Positions 11,501 to 21,289 of a DNA stretch of 64,000 bases are shown here, piece after piece. The stretch lies in NCBI GenBank assembly GCA_029747015.1, contig JAKOGI010000811.1, positions 179,501 through 243,500 of the forward strand. Reading direction: 5' to 3'. This stretch comes from Carnegiea gigantea. Taxonomy: Eukaryota > Streptophyta > Magnoliopsida > Caryophyllales > Cactaceae. Positions within the stretch are counted from its first letter, which is position 1. Every line of letters starts with the position of its first letter. The notes beneath the pieces were generated by a model. The model made no database searches. It saw only the letters and a list, made by a program, of their open reading frames with translations, and was not told the origin of the DNA. The translations under genes and the position numbers were made by a program.

Positions 11501-12671
11501 GTAACACCCTAACTCTTAATCTCCATATTAGTCATAGTTAATTGGTCATTAAAAATTTTCATAATGAAAGAGTCAAGATTGGGATGCTTAGGCCATCCTA
11601 TAGGGGATGAGGCTTACTCACTTCACCAAATAAATAACATAACATGCTTTATCCTACATGAAAATCAGTTAGAGCATATTTATGCATTCCCAAACTCAAT
11701 TGAAAGCACAGGAGCCCACAAAGTTTATATTCCAAATGAACCTTGACTCTACAAAATGTCATTGTGAGCTTGTCTAGACTTTATTCACTATCTCCTCGCC
11801 TTTTTAGTGTTGCCAGGTAAGGACTTAGTAATTTATTTACCAAAAAACATAAAACACAAAAATATTCAAACAGCGAGCTGAAGCTCAATATGTTTACTCC
11901 TATATTGTAAAAATAGAAAATCATTGTTCAGTGAGCGCGTGCATTTCAATCCATTTTAGCTTGAAATGAGGGAGAGAGAGAATTATATTAAAACTATTAC
12001 CAGTTATTATCTGAAAGTGGAACATAAATTAATGAGCTCATACGTACAATGCGATCATTGAATAATTGTACACCTACCAAGCGGATCAGGAAGTCTAACT
12101 TGAGGCCAACCAGGTGAACTAAAGGGCCTAAGCCCTGATAATGGATAACTAGTGGATCCACTTAATTATGTGGCAAAACAAAGCTTGAAAATAATTCATA
12201 GAACACTAGTATATTACAAGATTTTGGTATTTATAAAAACATGCAACTATTTGAAAGGTATAGGCATGAATCTGCCTATAAAATCTCTCCCTTCTTGTAA
12301 GTATTCATTATGGCTCAGTGATGATGAAAGTGGCCTCGCTTCTGTTTCAGACAAATCTTTCATTATTAGTACAATTTAAATAGTTTTTGTTATTAAAATT
12401 TTGATAAACAATCCATGATTTTACTGGATATTCCATTTAATTATTTATTTACCATTATTTCCTTTTTTATTTTTGTTTGTTTGTTTGTTTTACAAACATT
12501 GTTTTTATTACTTAACCGACCTTACGGTTAAATCTTATTTCGAGACCACTGTGTCGTCTCAACCTGCAATCGTGTAAATATTTCACGTGTTGAATAGAAA
12601 TGCGGCGCTCAACTTTCTGAATTTAAGATTAACTAAGGTAATTATCACATATTACTTTTGGGTTATTATAA
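11500..12671 (-). repeat. Chromovirus-type LTR (3' LTR in element sense)
   Basis: It starts on the plus strand with TGTAACACCC (minus strand GGGTGTTACA, a common chromovirus LTR end) and stops next to a polypurine tract (minus strand AAGGGAGGAAGG, 12672-12683). Pol coding remains continue to the right on the minus strand, so this is the downstream LTR. The inner terminus has TT instead of TG. The reading frames 11564-11746 and 12152-12379 inside it have no known homology. Confidence 0.6.
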
Positions 12672-12683
12672 CCTTCCTCCCTT
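12672..12683 (-). promoter_or_regulatory. Polypurine tract of chromovirus remnant
   Basis: Minus strand AAGGGAGGAAGG between the end of the pol frame (stop at about 12682) and the LTR, placed as expected for plus-strand DNA priming during reverse transcription. Confidence 0.5.
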
Positions 12684-13095
12684 AAAATAAGTTTTGTCCT
12701 TGAAATGTGTAAATATGGAAAAGTTTATGGGACTCTTGATGAGGTATGACTAACTCATAGGATTTGACTAGGGGGATGCTTTTACTACATGGTTGATTAA
12801 CTTCATAATCAAGTATTTGCATGGGATGCTCCTCATAAAGTAAGTTTTCAGCAATTTCTGCAGGTTCTGTCACAATGGCATGATTCAGATTTGGAATATA
12901 CTTTCTGAGCGATGAAATGCGAAAACCATTATGTACATGCTCAAATTCAGTAGGTGAATCCAACCGATAAGCCACAGGGTTGAATTTCTCAATGATTTCA
13001 TAAGGCCTAATATATCTAGGACTCAGTTTACCCCTGATGTTGAACCTCCTCACTCCTGTAACTAGAGATACTTTCAAGAACACTTTATCTCCCAT
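12682..13095 (-). pseudogene. Chromovirus pol C-terminal fragment
   Basis: A 137-codon frame with GDKVFLKVSLVTGVRRF, then GKLSPRYIRPYEI, VAYRLDSP and ISSLRKYIPN. This is the C-terminal part of chromoviral integrase (GPF/Y-like region, RYIGPFEI in most relatives) and the tail following it. The start at 13095 is artificial: the ATG arises from the deletion junction with the integrase-core fragment (13085-13342). The upstream half of integrase needed for catalysis is absent. Confidence 0.8.
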
Positions 13096-13342
13096 ACAGT
13101 GCTTTGAAAGACGCTATTTTAATGGTGGATTCATAGCTGTTATTGTAAGAAACTTCCAATAAGGGTAGATAATCTTCCCACTCTCCCTGAAAATCAAGTG
13201 CACATGCTCTCAACATATCTTTAAAGATTTTCTTTACTCGCTCACCCTGCCCATCAGTCTCAAGGTGATATGAACCACTGAAATTTAGCTTGGTTCCAAA
13301 AGCTTTTTGCAGGGCTTGCACACTACATGCATTTTTCAGCAC
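13085..13342 (-). pseudogene. Chromovirus integrase core fragment
   Basis: An 85-codon frame with LQKAFGTKLNFSGSYH, TDGQGERVKKIFKDMLRAC, LPLLEVSYNNSY and FKALYGR. It holds the end of the integrase catalytic core (the TDGQ-ER motif contains the third acidic residue). Compared with the family, roughly 60-70 residues between ALYGR and GDKVFLK are missing, with a short shared GGGAGA sequence at the join. The Asp residues of the earlier DDE positions are also missing, being upstream of a second deletion. Confidence 0.8.
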
Positions 13343-13344
13343 CT

Positions 13345-13425
13345 ACACTGCACTCCGTTGTAGTATGGTTTATTTGGCCACAATTGGCGCAAGTTCTATT
13401 GAAGCCACTGGACAGCACCTAGTAG
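13345..13425 (-). pseudogene. Gag zinc-knuckle remnant fused to integrase
   Basis: At 13391-13350 the minus strand encodes CANCGQINHTTTEC, an exact CX2CX4HX4C retroviral zinc knuckle. It belongs to Gag, yet it sits 8 bp from the integrase frame. The whole protease-RT-RNase H region between them has therefore been deleted. It is in a different frame from the integrase fragment. Confidence 0.65.
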
Positions 13426-13436
13426 GGCTAGTAGTG

Positions 13437-14752
13437 GTACATCCAATCTTTATTGCCTGATTATTATAATTTGATAACTTATTTATCTATGATCACAGCA
13501 GAAGTCCTTGGATCGGAGGTATTACTATCGTTCTGTGATGGAATAATGCTACCTAAACTACCCATGACCCTATATTACCCGCACAGTCACTAAGTTCACT
13601 AAACATTGAAATTAATCACTAAGTTCACTAAATGTTGGAATTGAAACATACATTTGAAAGTTGGTCTGATACACAATGTACTTGACAAACTTAGCATAGA
13701 ATTGCTAAACACTTTGGTAAACGTATTGTCCAAAAGTTTATACAATCAGTAAGTTCCTAGGAAAATTTATCTGGTTCATAATATACTTGACAAATATGTA
13801 ATTTCATGTTTAGTGTAAATAATAACGAGAAGGAAGGCCACCTCTGTCGCTTCAAGCTGAAACAAACACCTTTCATTTTAACAGGAGAGGGATTTTAAGA
13901 ACCAGGGATGTACGTTGCATGTGCTCTTCGAAAACTTATATATTTCCCAAATTGTATAAAATTTATGTAACGTTCATGTAATGAATCATTTGATATAATG
14001 TTTTATCACCTAAACAAGTGGCTCCACTAGTCATCAATCATCAGGGCTTACACCCTTCAATTCACCTGTGCGGCGGTAACTCAGGCTTCCCAATCGGCCT
14101 GGGAGGTGTGTACCCATCTCAAGGCTGCTTCAGACTTCAATAGGGTCCACTTTTAGATAAAAGTAGCAAATTAGCTTTACTTACACTTTCTCTGTCTCGT
14201 GTTTTCAAACAAAATGTTTTGAAATACGACCGTCCAACTAAACTAAATACAAAACTTAATTTACAGCACGGGGATGTACGTGCTGAGATTAGGCTCATTA
14301 TTTAAATGTTTTCATGTTTTTGTTTTAGATAAGGGATTAGTGAACAAGCCTCCTCTTGGTAAGCCAGAAGGCAGCAAGAAATAACTGGATTTGTAGCATT
14401 TTGCTGAAGATTAGCTAGCCAGGTGCTGACAGTGATTTGTAGGCTAGCATTCCTGGAAAGTTGCTGATTGTATAAACTTTTGGACAATACATTTACCAAA
14501 GTGTTTAGCAGGTCTATGCTAAGTTTGTCAAGTATATTATGAATCAGACAAGTTGACAAATGTATGTTTTAATTCCAATGTAGGTGAATTTAGTGACTGT
14601 GTGGGTAATATAGTGTCGCGGGTAGTTCAGGTAGCATTGTTCCATCATGAAATGACACTAATGCCTCCAATCCAAGGACTTGCACTGTGATCATAGACAA
14701 ATAAATTATCAAATGAGAATAGTTAGGCATAAGGATTGGAGGCGTTACAACT
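13437..14752. repeat. Inverted-repeat structure, arms of about 300 bp
   Basis: 13437-13765 is an inverted copy of 14450-14752 at roughly 85 percent identity by eye. Shared blocks include TTATTTATCTATGATCACAG and its complement, TGTCCAAAAGTTTATACAAT and its complement, and AAACACTTTGGTAAA. The left arm has an extra short duplication (CACTAAGTTCACTAAA twice, about 13586-13640). About 680 bp separates the arms. It could be a foldback/Mutator-like element or an inverted duplication of a gene fragment. No flanking target duplication was found. Confidence 0.6.
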
Positions 14753-14823
14753 ATATTCACTATCCTAGACTTGGAAAGAGGTGTATTTAAGGAGATCTTA
14801 AAGGACGAAGAGCCAAACATCAA
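14302..14823 (-). other. Coding-like minus-strand segment over the right arm
   Basis: Two frames (14823-14590 and 14559-14302) separated by one short gap read as ordinary protein, e.g. YLSMITVQVLGLEALVSF, NILDKLSIDLLNTLVNVLSK and NPVISCCLLAYQEEACSL. The left arm encodes a recognisably similar peptide on the plus strand (YLSMITAEVLGSEVLLSF, NVLDKLSIELLNTLVNVLSK). I do not recognise the family. It may be a captured host-gene fragment duplicated in inverted orientation. Confidence 0.3.
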
Positions 14824-16039
14824 AGAAGTGTTATTCCTACAAAATTGGAATTGGAAGTTGTTCTACCCATCATTTCTCAACCATACTCTTATACTCTCCA
14901 TTGACTTGATGTGGTGATTGAGGTAAACATTACCAAACAAGCTCTGTTTGCTTTTTCAAGGAGATAATTCAGGGATGATGCCTGGCATGGTTAGTCTCAT
15001 ATGAGTGCTTAGTGAATACATTTTAAAAGACTATGAATATATGATCCCAATGTTATACCTCATTGGAAACCTAACGCCTACTTCTTGAACTTCCATTATC
15101 AATCTCTCATTCTAGATCTTCTAGACCCTTAACTTCGAATGTCACAAAATGTGAAGCTCCACAAAGAGAGCCTTTTCAAACCAAACATGAAGCGACGACC
15201 CTTGGTGGCACAAAGTTCATTTGATTCCATATCCCGCCACTAGAAAGAAAACCTGTATAATTTACAGTTGTGGATGATAAGGAGCTTAATTATCATTTGA
15301 ATATTAATGCGTACATTTGCGTTTTCAATTAGCATATGAATATTAGGGTTTATAGGCATGGTCTTAACTTTAAATTAGTGTTAGAAAGTTACCAAAAATC
15401 ATAGATATTCAAGAAAGGTGGGATCCATGGTGCCTTAGAGTCCATGCCCAGGGATTTAAAGACAAACTTGTTTAAAACAAGGGGAGTTTCATGCATATGC
15501 ATCATGCTCTTTAACGGGGTAGGATGGACCCAAGTTAAGCCTTTACTTTTTACTCCTTGTTGTGGTTAATTTCAAGTAATATAGTCATTTCAAGTCATAG
15601 TTCACTTATTTCATGTAAATCACATCAATAAAACTTATCGAAAAATGATGCTAGAAATTTTCAATTTTTAATTTTCAAGCTTAGTTTACAAGGATCAAAT
15701 CAAGTCCAAATGTTGCATGGAAACTATGTATGTAAACCCCTTTGGGTATATTTTGAGGGTTTGTTGAGATATCTAGGTTAAAGGCAGTTTTTAGTTATGA
15801 TTTCCATAAAATTTATATGATTGTCGAGGCTACATAGTTTATTTCAAGAAACTTTGTTCAAGTTTGAGTAGCTCTTTGAGCTTCCAAATACACATGCTTG
15901 AAAAGCTCTTTAAGTACAGTTTTAACTTATTAAATTGTTTTAGGAAACTCTAACTATTAATAAAGTAAGCTAGTGAAGAAGCAAGATTGTCAAAATTCAA
16001 ATATACATTGCTCAGCCTTGAAAAAAGACTGAAAAACTA
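14824..16039. other. Unassigned non-coding interval
   Basis: No frame above noise, and no LTR or primer-binding site recognised. Probably old transposon sequence. Confidence 0.3.
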
Positions 16040-17500
16040 GGTCCAGAGACCTATAAAGACCACAACCTGAAACCCTGGGTTTCGTCCCCTATGAATGGTT
16101 CAACCTACTTACTAGGTGTCCAATTTGGATTTGATTTTTTTAATAGAACACAAGTCAGGCCTGCAAAAGAGAGAGGTTGTCAGGCCTAAAGAGCTGGATC
16201 TCAGTCCTATTCTAGGAACCCGGCCAGGTTCCTGGGCTAGAACCTAACCCTATTCTCAGGTCCAGATCCAAGCAGTAATACAAGTCAGCCTAAGAGACTG
16301 CGCAACAAACCTAATCCAGGTACTCGATCGGGTTCCTACATCAAAGCTAAGCCCAGTTTCTGGTGTAGATATTACTTTAAGGATCCTAACATATCAGTTT
16401 TCTGAGTCTATTTTGTCCTAATCTGGAAAAAAAACTAATGAGAAACAAAAAAAAGTAAAATTTAATTATTAGAGTCGACAGTTAGAAAAACTTACAAAAT
16501 TGAATCTACTCCCTAAAACAAACCATAAAATGAAAGGAATTGGTTTGTTCTAACCAAGTTTTTAAAAAGCCCCAAATAATCCCTGATGGGGAGATCTAAT
16601 TGCCTCTGTAAGCTCAAATCAAAAGTTCAAATTCGGGGGCGATGATACGATGACATCATAGAGTGTATCATGTCACCGACCATCATCAATGATAGTCTCT
16701 GCTAATTGATGCGAGGAAATTGAAATCTTATTACACTCAGAACAACCAGCACACAACATATTATGATCAACCAATTCAAATAATAAAATTTAAAAAAGTC
16801 TTAGTCCAAAGGAATTTAAAGACGTAATTAAATAATTATAATAGGCAGGATCTAAGCTAATTAATGATTACCTCTTTACTTAAGCCCGACACTAAATTTA
16901 GCACTCAAATAAAAGAAAAAAGAGAGAGAAAGAAGGAAGGATGGTTGAAATTGTTCACTCGGGATGACCCACCTAAACTATTTGGTAACCTAACAAATTG
17001 GCGCCTCTTTCGTAATCGATCAATTTCTCACCTTTAATGCCTCTCAATATTTTCAGCATATGATGTGTTTCTCTTAATATTTCCAGTCTCATTCTCTCTA
17101 ATTGTTCGATTTATTTTCATATAGTTTTCTATATGTCTAGCCCCTACGGGTAGCTCCCTTTTTATAGTGCTTAGGGGTGACCGGCTGATTAGAAAAAGGA
17201 GACCTACCTTCACTCCTAATTGGCTTCATCCAAATGGATAAACCAATATGAATAAAATACTATATGCTAAAACGTGTTCTAGACACCGAGTAGGGGACTA
17301 AAGCTCATGGTCGGGTTGTTGGCTACATTCCCGATCGGTTAAGGCTATTAGGCCGACCTATCCTCTCTCCACTTTTTTTTCTTTCTCTTTCTGACTTAAA
17401 TTAAGGACTACTATGTCAGACCCCCAAATACACATATTGTGGCATAAATCTCACCATCAGGGTTTTTTAAAAATCAAGACCTCATTCTTATGCATCTACA
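16040..17500 (-). repeat. Tat-type LTR-like repeat, copy A
   Basis: Homologous along its length and in the same orientation to 54630-56075 (shared blocks such as TTTGGATTTGATTTTTTAATAGAA, ACTCCCTAAAA, and GGATCTAAGCTAATTAA). A minus-strand TATA box (ACTATAAAAAGGG) lies at 17156-17168 and at the equivalent place in the other copy, which fits LTRs of minus-strand elements. It may have been the 5' LTR of Tat copy 1, later separated from it by other insertions. Outer boundaries are not resolved. Confidence 0.55.
17156..17168 (-). promoter_or_regulatory. LTR TATA box
   Basis: Minus strand ACTATAAAAAGGG inside the Tat LTR-like repeat. The same motif is at about 55698-55710 in the second copy. Confidence 0.45.
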
Positions 17501-17584
17501 GTTAGCCCTCATTTTGACCAAGTCTACACAAGGTGAAGGTCAAAAGCTAGCTCCTATGCTCACCTATTTTGTTGCTCTATTTTG

Positions 17585-17850
17585 GTCTTTCGTCAGTCTG
17601 AAGAACTCTTCACCAGTCTAATGGTTCCTAATCATTGACCTTTTGCCAGTCTTGCCAACCATTCGCCGGTCTAACAGATCTTAAATTTGACCTTTCGTCG
17701 GTATAGCAGAACTTTCCCTGGTCTAGCGGATACTTTACTAGTCTAGCGGACCTTCTGCTAATCTAGCAGATCTTGAATTTGACTTTTTCTTAGCCTAGCA
17801 CTTCTACTGATGTAGTGTATTTAGATTTCACCTTTTATCAGTTTAGCGGA
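17585..17850. repeat. Minisatellite, about 20-22 bp degenerate unit
   Basis: At least eight diverged copies of a unit like TTCGYCGGTCTAGCRGANCT, e.g. TTCGCCGGTCTAACAGATCT, TTCGTCGGTATAGCAGAACT, TTTACTAGTCTAGCGGACCT. Interspersed TTGAATTTGAC blocks suggest a higher-order unit. It abuts the Tat LTR-like repeat and is probably part of its U3. Confidence 0.6.
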
Positions 17851-19323
17851 TTTAGATTATGCCTGATCTCCTTTTCCCGAACTGATAAAAATCTTGAGTC
17901 CCTTTGCATGTGAGTTGCTTTCCTTTTGTTTAGGTGCTAGTGTTCTCTGCTGACATAAGCATTGTTGCTTTGTTCCTTAGTACTTCTCAAAGCCTTTCAT
18001 GGCCCGAGGAACTGGGCCGGGCTCGCATTCTTTGGCTTCTTCCCTTTGCTTTCTTACATTATGCCCTTTATTATTATCAAAGCTAATGCAAATGTGGCCT
18101 TTCATGCACAATGTGACCCCTATGCATGCACAATGGACATGTTTTTGTTATTTTTGCTTGCTAAAGTTGATGATGATGTTGGTGCATCTGAATGTCCGTC
18201 CACTAGAATAATCCTAGCCAAGTCCTCCCTTATTGTGATGCATTTGCCTTTTTATTTTTTTTTTTTCTTGCTAAAGTTAATGATGCTTATGATGACCATG
18301 GACTTAGGGTCCTCGTCGGGTCCACTTGGATTAATGCTCTTACTTTTTCCTTTTGTTTGCATGGATCATGAATGGACAAGCTTGCGTTTTTGCTCTATGA
18401 TTTTTTGCTCATGGATCTTAATTAGATCCCCATGGTATCTTTCTCTCTTATTCCTTTTGTTTGCCTGTATCTTGGATAAACTAGCTAGGATTTTGCTCCT
18501 TGCCTTTGTGCATAGGGAGCCTAGCCTGATGCCCTATTGGCATCTTTCTTTACTTTTTTCCTCTTGTTCTTTTGTTGTTATTTTATGCATCTACATGTTT
18601 AGGCTTCTTCTCCTTTGCTTATGTATTTCATTCCTTGGGAAGTGTTTCCCATACTCAATGCTTCTCTTACTTAAGCAGCTAATAGCTTCATCTCCTCAAC
18701 TCCTTCATTGAGGGGAAATAGAGACCTATCAAGGCTTGGGATGGAAGGGACCTTCTAGTAGACATCGGATGTCATGCATCCTTTCAAGTTGCTTCAATAG
18801 CAATGCAGGTTCATCTTTATGCTTTAAAATGTTGTTTTTGTACTGTGGGCATAGTTTGATGTTATTTGCTTTCCTTCCTTTTCAGGAAGAACTTGTTAGG
18901 GGTGTGAGTGCCACTAGGAAATTTATAAGAGATCTTAAACAAGGGGAAGCCAAAATGTGATTCGTACTAGCCGATGCTGGTTTTGATGCCTTCCATTTAG
19001 TCCTAAAAGAAGTAATATATTTGACTGATCATTGCACTAGTCAAGCAATAGTTTAAAGATTTTGAGGCACTCCTAACACTTTTCATTTTTCATTTGATGA
19101 AATAACCATAACTCCTTTTGACTTTCTATACTAACAGTGTTGGCTTTTATAGGCATCCTAGTTTATAGAGAGGACTTTTACTTGCAATGCAACCAACTTT
19201 GACAGCTTTTTGTCCTATCATGAATAAAATTCCCTGCAGAAATTGCTTCTTTTATAGCAAATTTTTTGTTGTGATAAATGATGATGAGTGTTGGGCTGAG
19301 TAGTTAGCTGACCAACAAGCTCG
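17851..19323. other. CT-rich, LTR-like interval left of the copia insertion
   Basis: Low-complexity pyrimidine-rich sequence with internal near-repeats (CTTGCTAAAGTTRATGATG twice; TGGTATCTTTCTCTCTTATTCC and a relative). A 249-codon plus-strand frame at 17962-18711 is a by-product of this composition (Leu/Phe-rich, no domain). It is likely LTR or U3 sequence of a Tat element. The SIRE element was inserted into its right part. Confidence 0.35.
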
Positions 19324-19328
19324 CATTG
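19324..19328. other. Target-site duplication, left
   Basis: CATTG immediately before the TGTTGAATT terminus. It is identical to 30317-30321 after the other terminus. Confidence 0.9.
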
Positions 19329-20811
19329 TGTTGAATTAGAGAGTACACAACCACAAGAGGGGGGGTGAATTGTGGTGTCCGATTTTCGCAAGTTGCTGAC
19401 AAACAGTCTTAGACCCTATTCGCACAGGTTGTTTCTGAGATAAGCAGAAGCGAAAATCCAACAAAATTGAATGCGGAAATAATGGACACAGGATTTTTAC
19501 GTGGAAAACACCTCTAGCCCAACTGACGTTAAAAACCACGACCTACCTCCTGTAGGATTTGCACACTTCACTAAACGGGCTAAACACGTTACAATAGTAA
19601 CACACGTAACTTGTCTTCCCCAAGACGAGTTACCTTACGTCCAAAATCCCCTTGATTTGGACACACACTCTACTCACTCTTGTGAAAGAAGAATGTAAAG
19701 AAAAAACACCCTATTACAATGCTTCTCAATTAAGCTAATATAGGGTACAATGAAGTCCTAGTATGCCAACTTTGAAAGCTCAATTAATTCATTCACAAGG
19801 CTCGGTTTTCTTTTCAAACGTTTTAGCTCATGAACTCAGATTTTTTCTTTCTGAAAACCGATGCATCCAAGATTGTAAGAAGCCGCCTTTTATAGTGCTT
19901 AGAAAACAATTCATCAAATTTTTGAAAACTAAAAAATCTGAAGAATATAGAATCCTTTACCCACAAGGGATGGAAAAACTATTTCTGAAATTTTTGGAAA
20001 CTAAAATCCTAGAGAAAATAGAATCCTTTAGCTATAAGGGGTAAGGTGACATGAGCTGAAAAACACTTCCTGAACCGCGTGCATAAGGCGGTGTTCTTTA
20101 GCAGCTAGCCCATGTTTTTCTCAACTACCTTATCCACTTGCCAAAAATTGGATATTCTTTTTATTCAAAAAGATTTTGCAAATCCCTTAAGATTTTTGAT
20201 AACCGTTTTTTAGGGTAAAGAATAAGATACTCCATAGAAAAATCTTTCTTGCAAATCTTTGAAGAAGCTGCTCAAAATCCAAAAGATAAAAATCGTGCAA
20301 AGCAGTTTTTCGCAGCTTATTCTGGAAACACCCTGATCGCCCTGTTTCCAGGGTTGTTCTGAAGGGTGATCCGAAATATTTTCCGAAAAGCAAAACCGTT
20401 TCCAGTGAGTGGTAAATTAAAACTTTCTAATTGGCATATTAACAAGAGTCTAAAAATATAAAACCAAATCAAATCAAGACATCTTGTTGTAACCACTAGT
20501 CATCTTGTAGAACGACTTTGCTGCAAACACTTCACAGAATATGCTTCAAACACCGCACGGAACCTGTTTGTCACAGCTGCACATATCTTATGTTTCAAAC
20601 ACTTCTCAGGATATGCTTCAAAACACCTCACAGAACCTGTTCCTCACAGGTGTTCTTACATTGCTGACTTGAGTACCTGTTCTTGATAAACCATTAGTCA
20701 AGCAGTTTTAATACATTGAGAACAGCAGTAAGGTCCTGTTTGGAAAGCCTGTTTGGAGCAACAACAACAACACTTGGATTTGTTATCATCAAAACTTTAT
20801 ACATTCTAACA
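19329..20811 (-). repeat. SIRE-like 3' LTR (left copy)
   Basis: Bounded by TGTTGAATTAGAG and ATTCTAACA on the plus strand. It contains a minus-strand TATA box at 19888-19897 (ACTATAAAAG) with the same flanks as in the right copy. It lacks the 22-bp insertion seen there. Apparent reading frames (19763-20044 plus, 20187-20393 minus) recur in both LTRs and are not genes. Confidence 0.92.
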
Positions 20812-20826
20812 AATTCCCCCTTTTTG
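20812..20826 (-). promoter_or_regulatory. Polypurine tract
   Basis: Minus strand AAAAAGGGGGAATT directly against the 3' LTR. A second tract, AAAAGGGGGAAG, lies at about 20982-20993. Repeated polypurine tracts are known from the SIRE lineage. Confidence 0.8.
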
Positions 20827-21289
20827 ATGATGACAAACCAAGTGACCATATTGACTTTCAAGGGCAATTTAAGTGATTTGTACCAATTTTTCAAATTCAC
20901 ATGAAGCAGTTAGTATCGAAAAGATTGTAAGAAAATTAACTCGTCCATGGCAGAACTAAAACAATATTGGTCAACCTATCTTCCCCCTTTTGGCATCATT
21001 AAAAAGTAGGGGCGAACAGTCAAGCAGAGGGTGTTTGCTAGCACCACCACTTGGGTAATGGAGGAAAGTCAACAGGCGATACACTCAAGTGTTTTTGGTA
21101 CGGTAATGAGATTGGCCATCCTAGTCACACACAAGTAATTCACAACAAAAAGCAAGCAAGACAAAGCCAATCAAAAAACAAGATATCCTGTCATTCATCA
21201 AAAGAGTGCAACAGAGTACAAACTGATTCACCAAGAGAAGTGAGAACAGGCTATGAGAACAACAAATGGGAACAGCTCATGAGGGGTGT

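Noticed and set aside
17585..17850. CRISPR-like spaced repeats
   Set aside because: Units are contiguous and degenerate with no unique spacers; this is a plant minisatellite.
17962..18711. A 249-codon plus-strand frame, Leu/Phe-rich, that could pass for a membrane protein
   Set aside because: It lies in CT-rich LTR-like sequence with internal near-repeats, has no recognisable domain, and hydrophobic residues follow directly from the composition.
19763..20393. Reading frames repeated in both SIRE LTRs (93 and 68 codons)
   Set aside because: LTR sequence; duplication follows from LTR identity and the frames are not conserved proteins.
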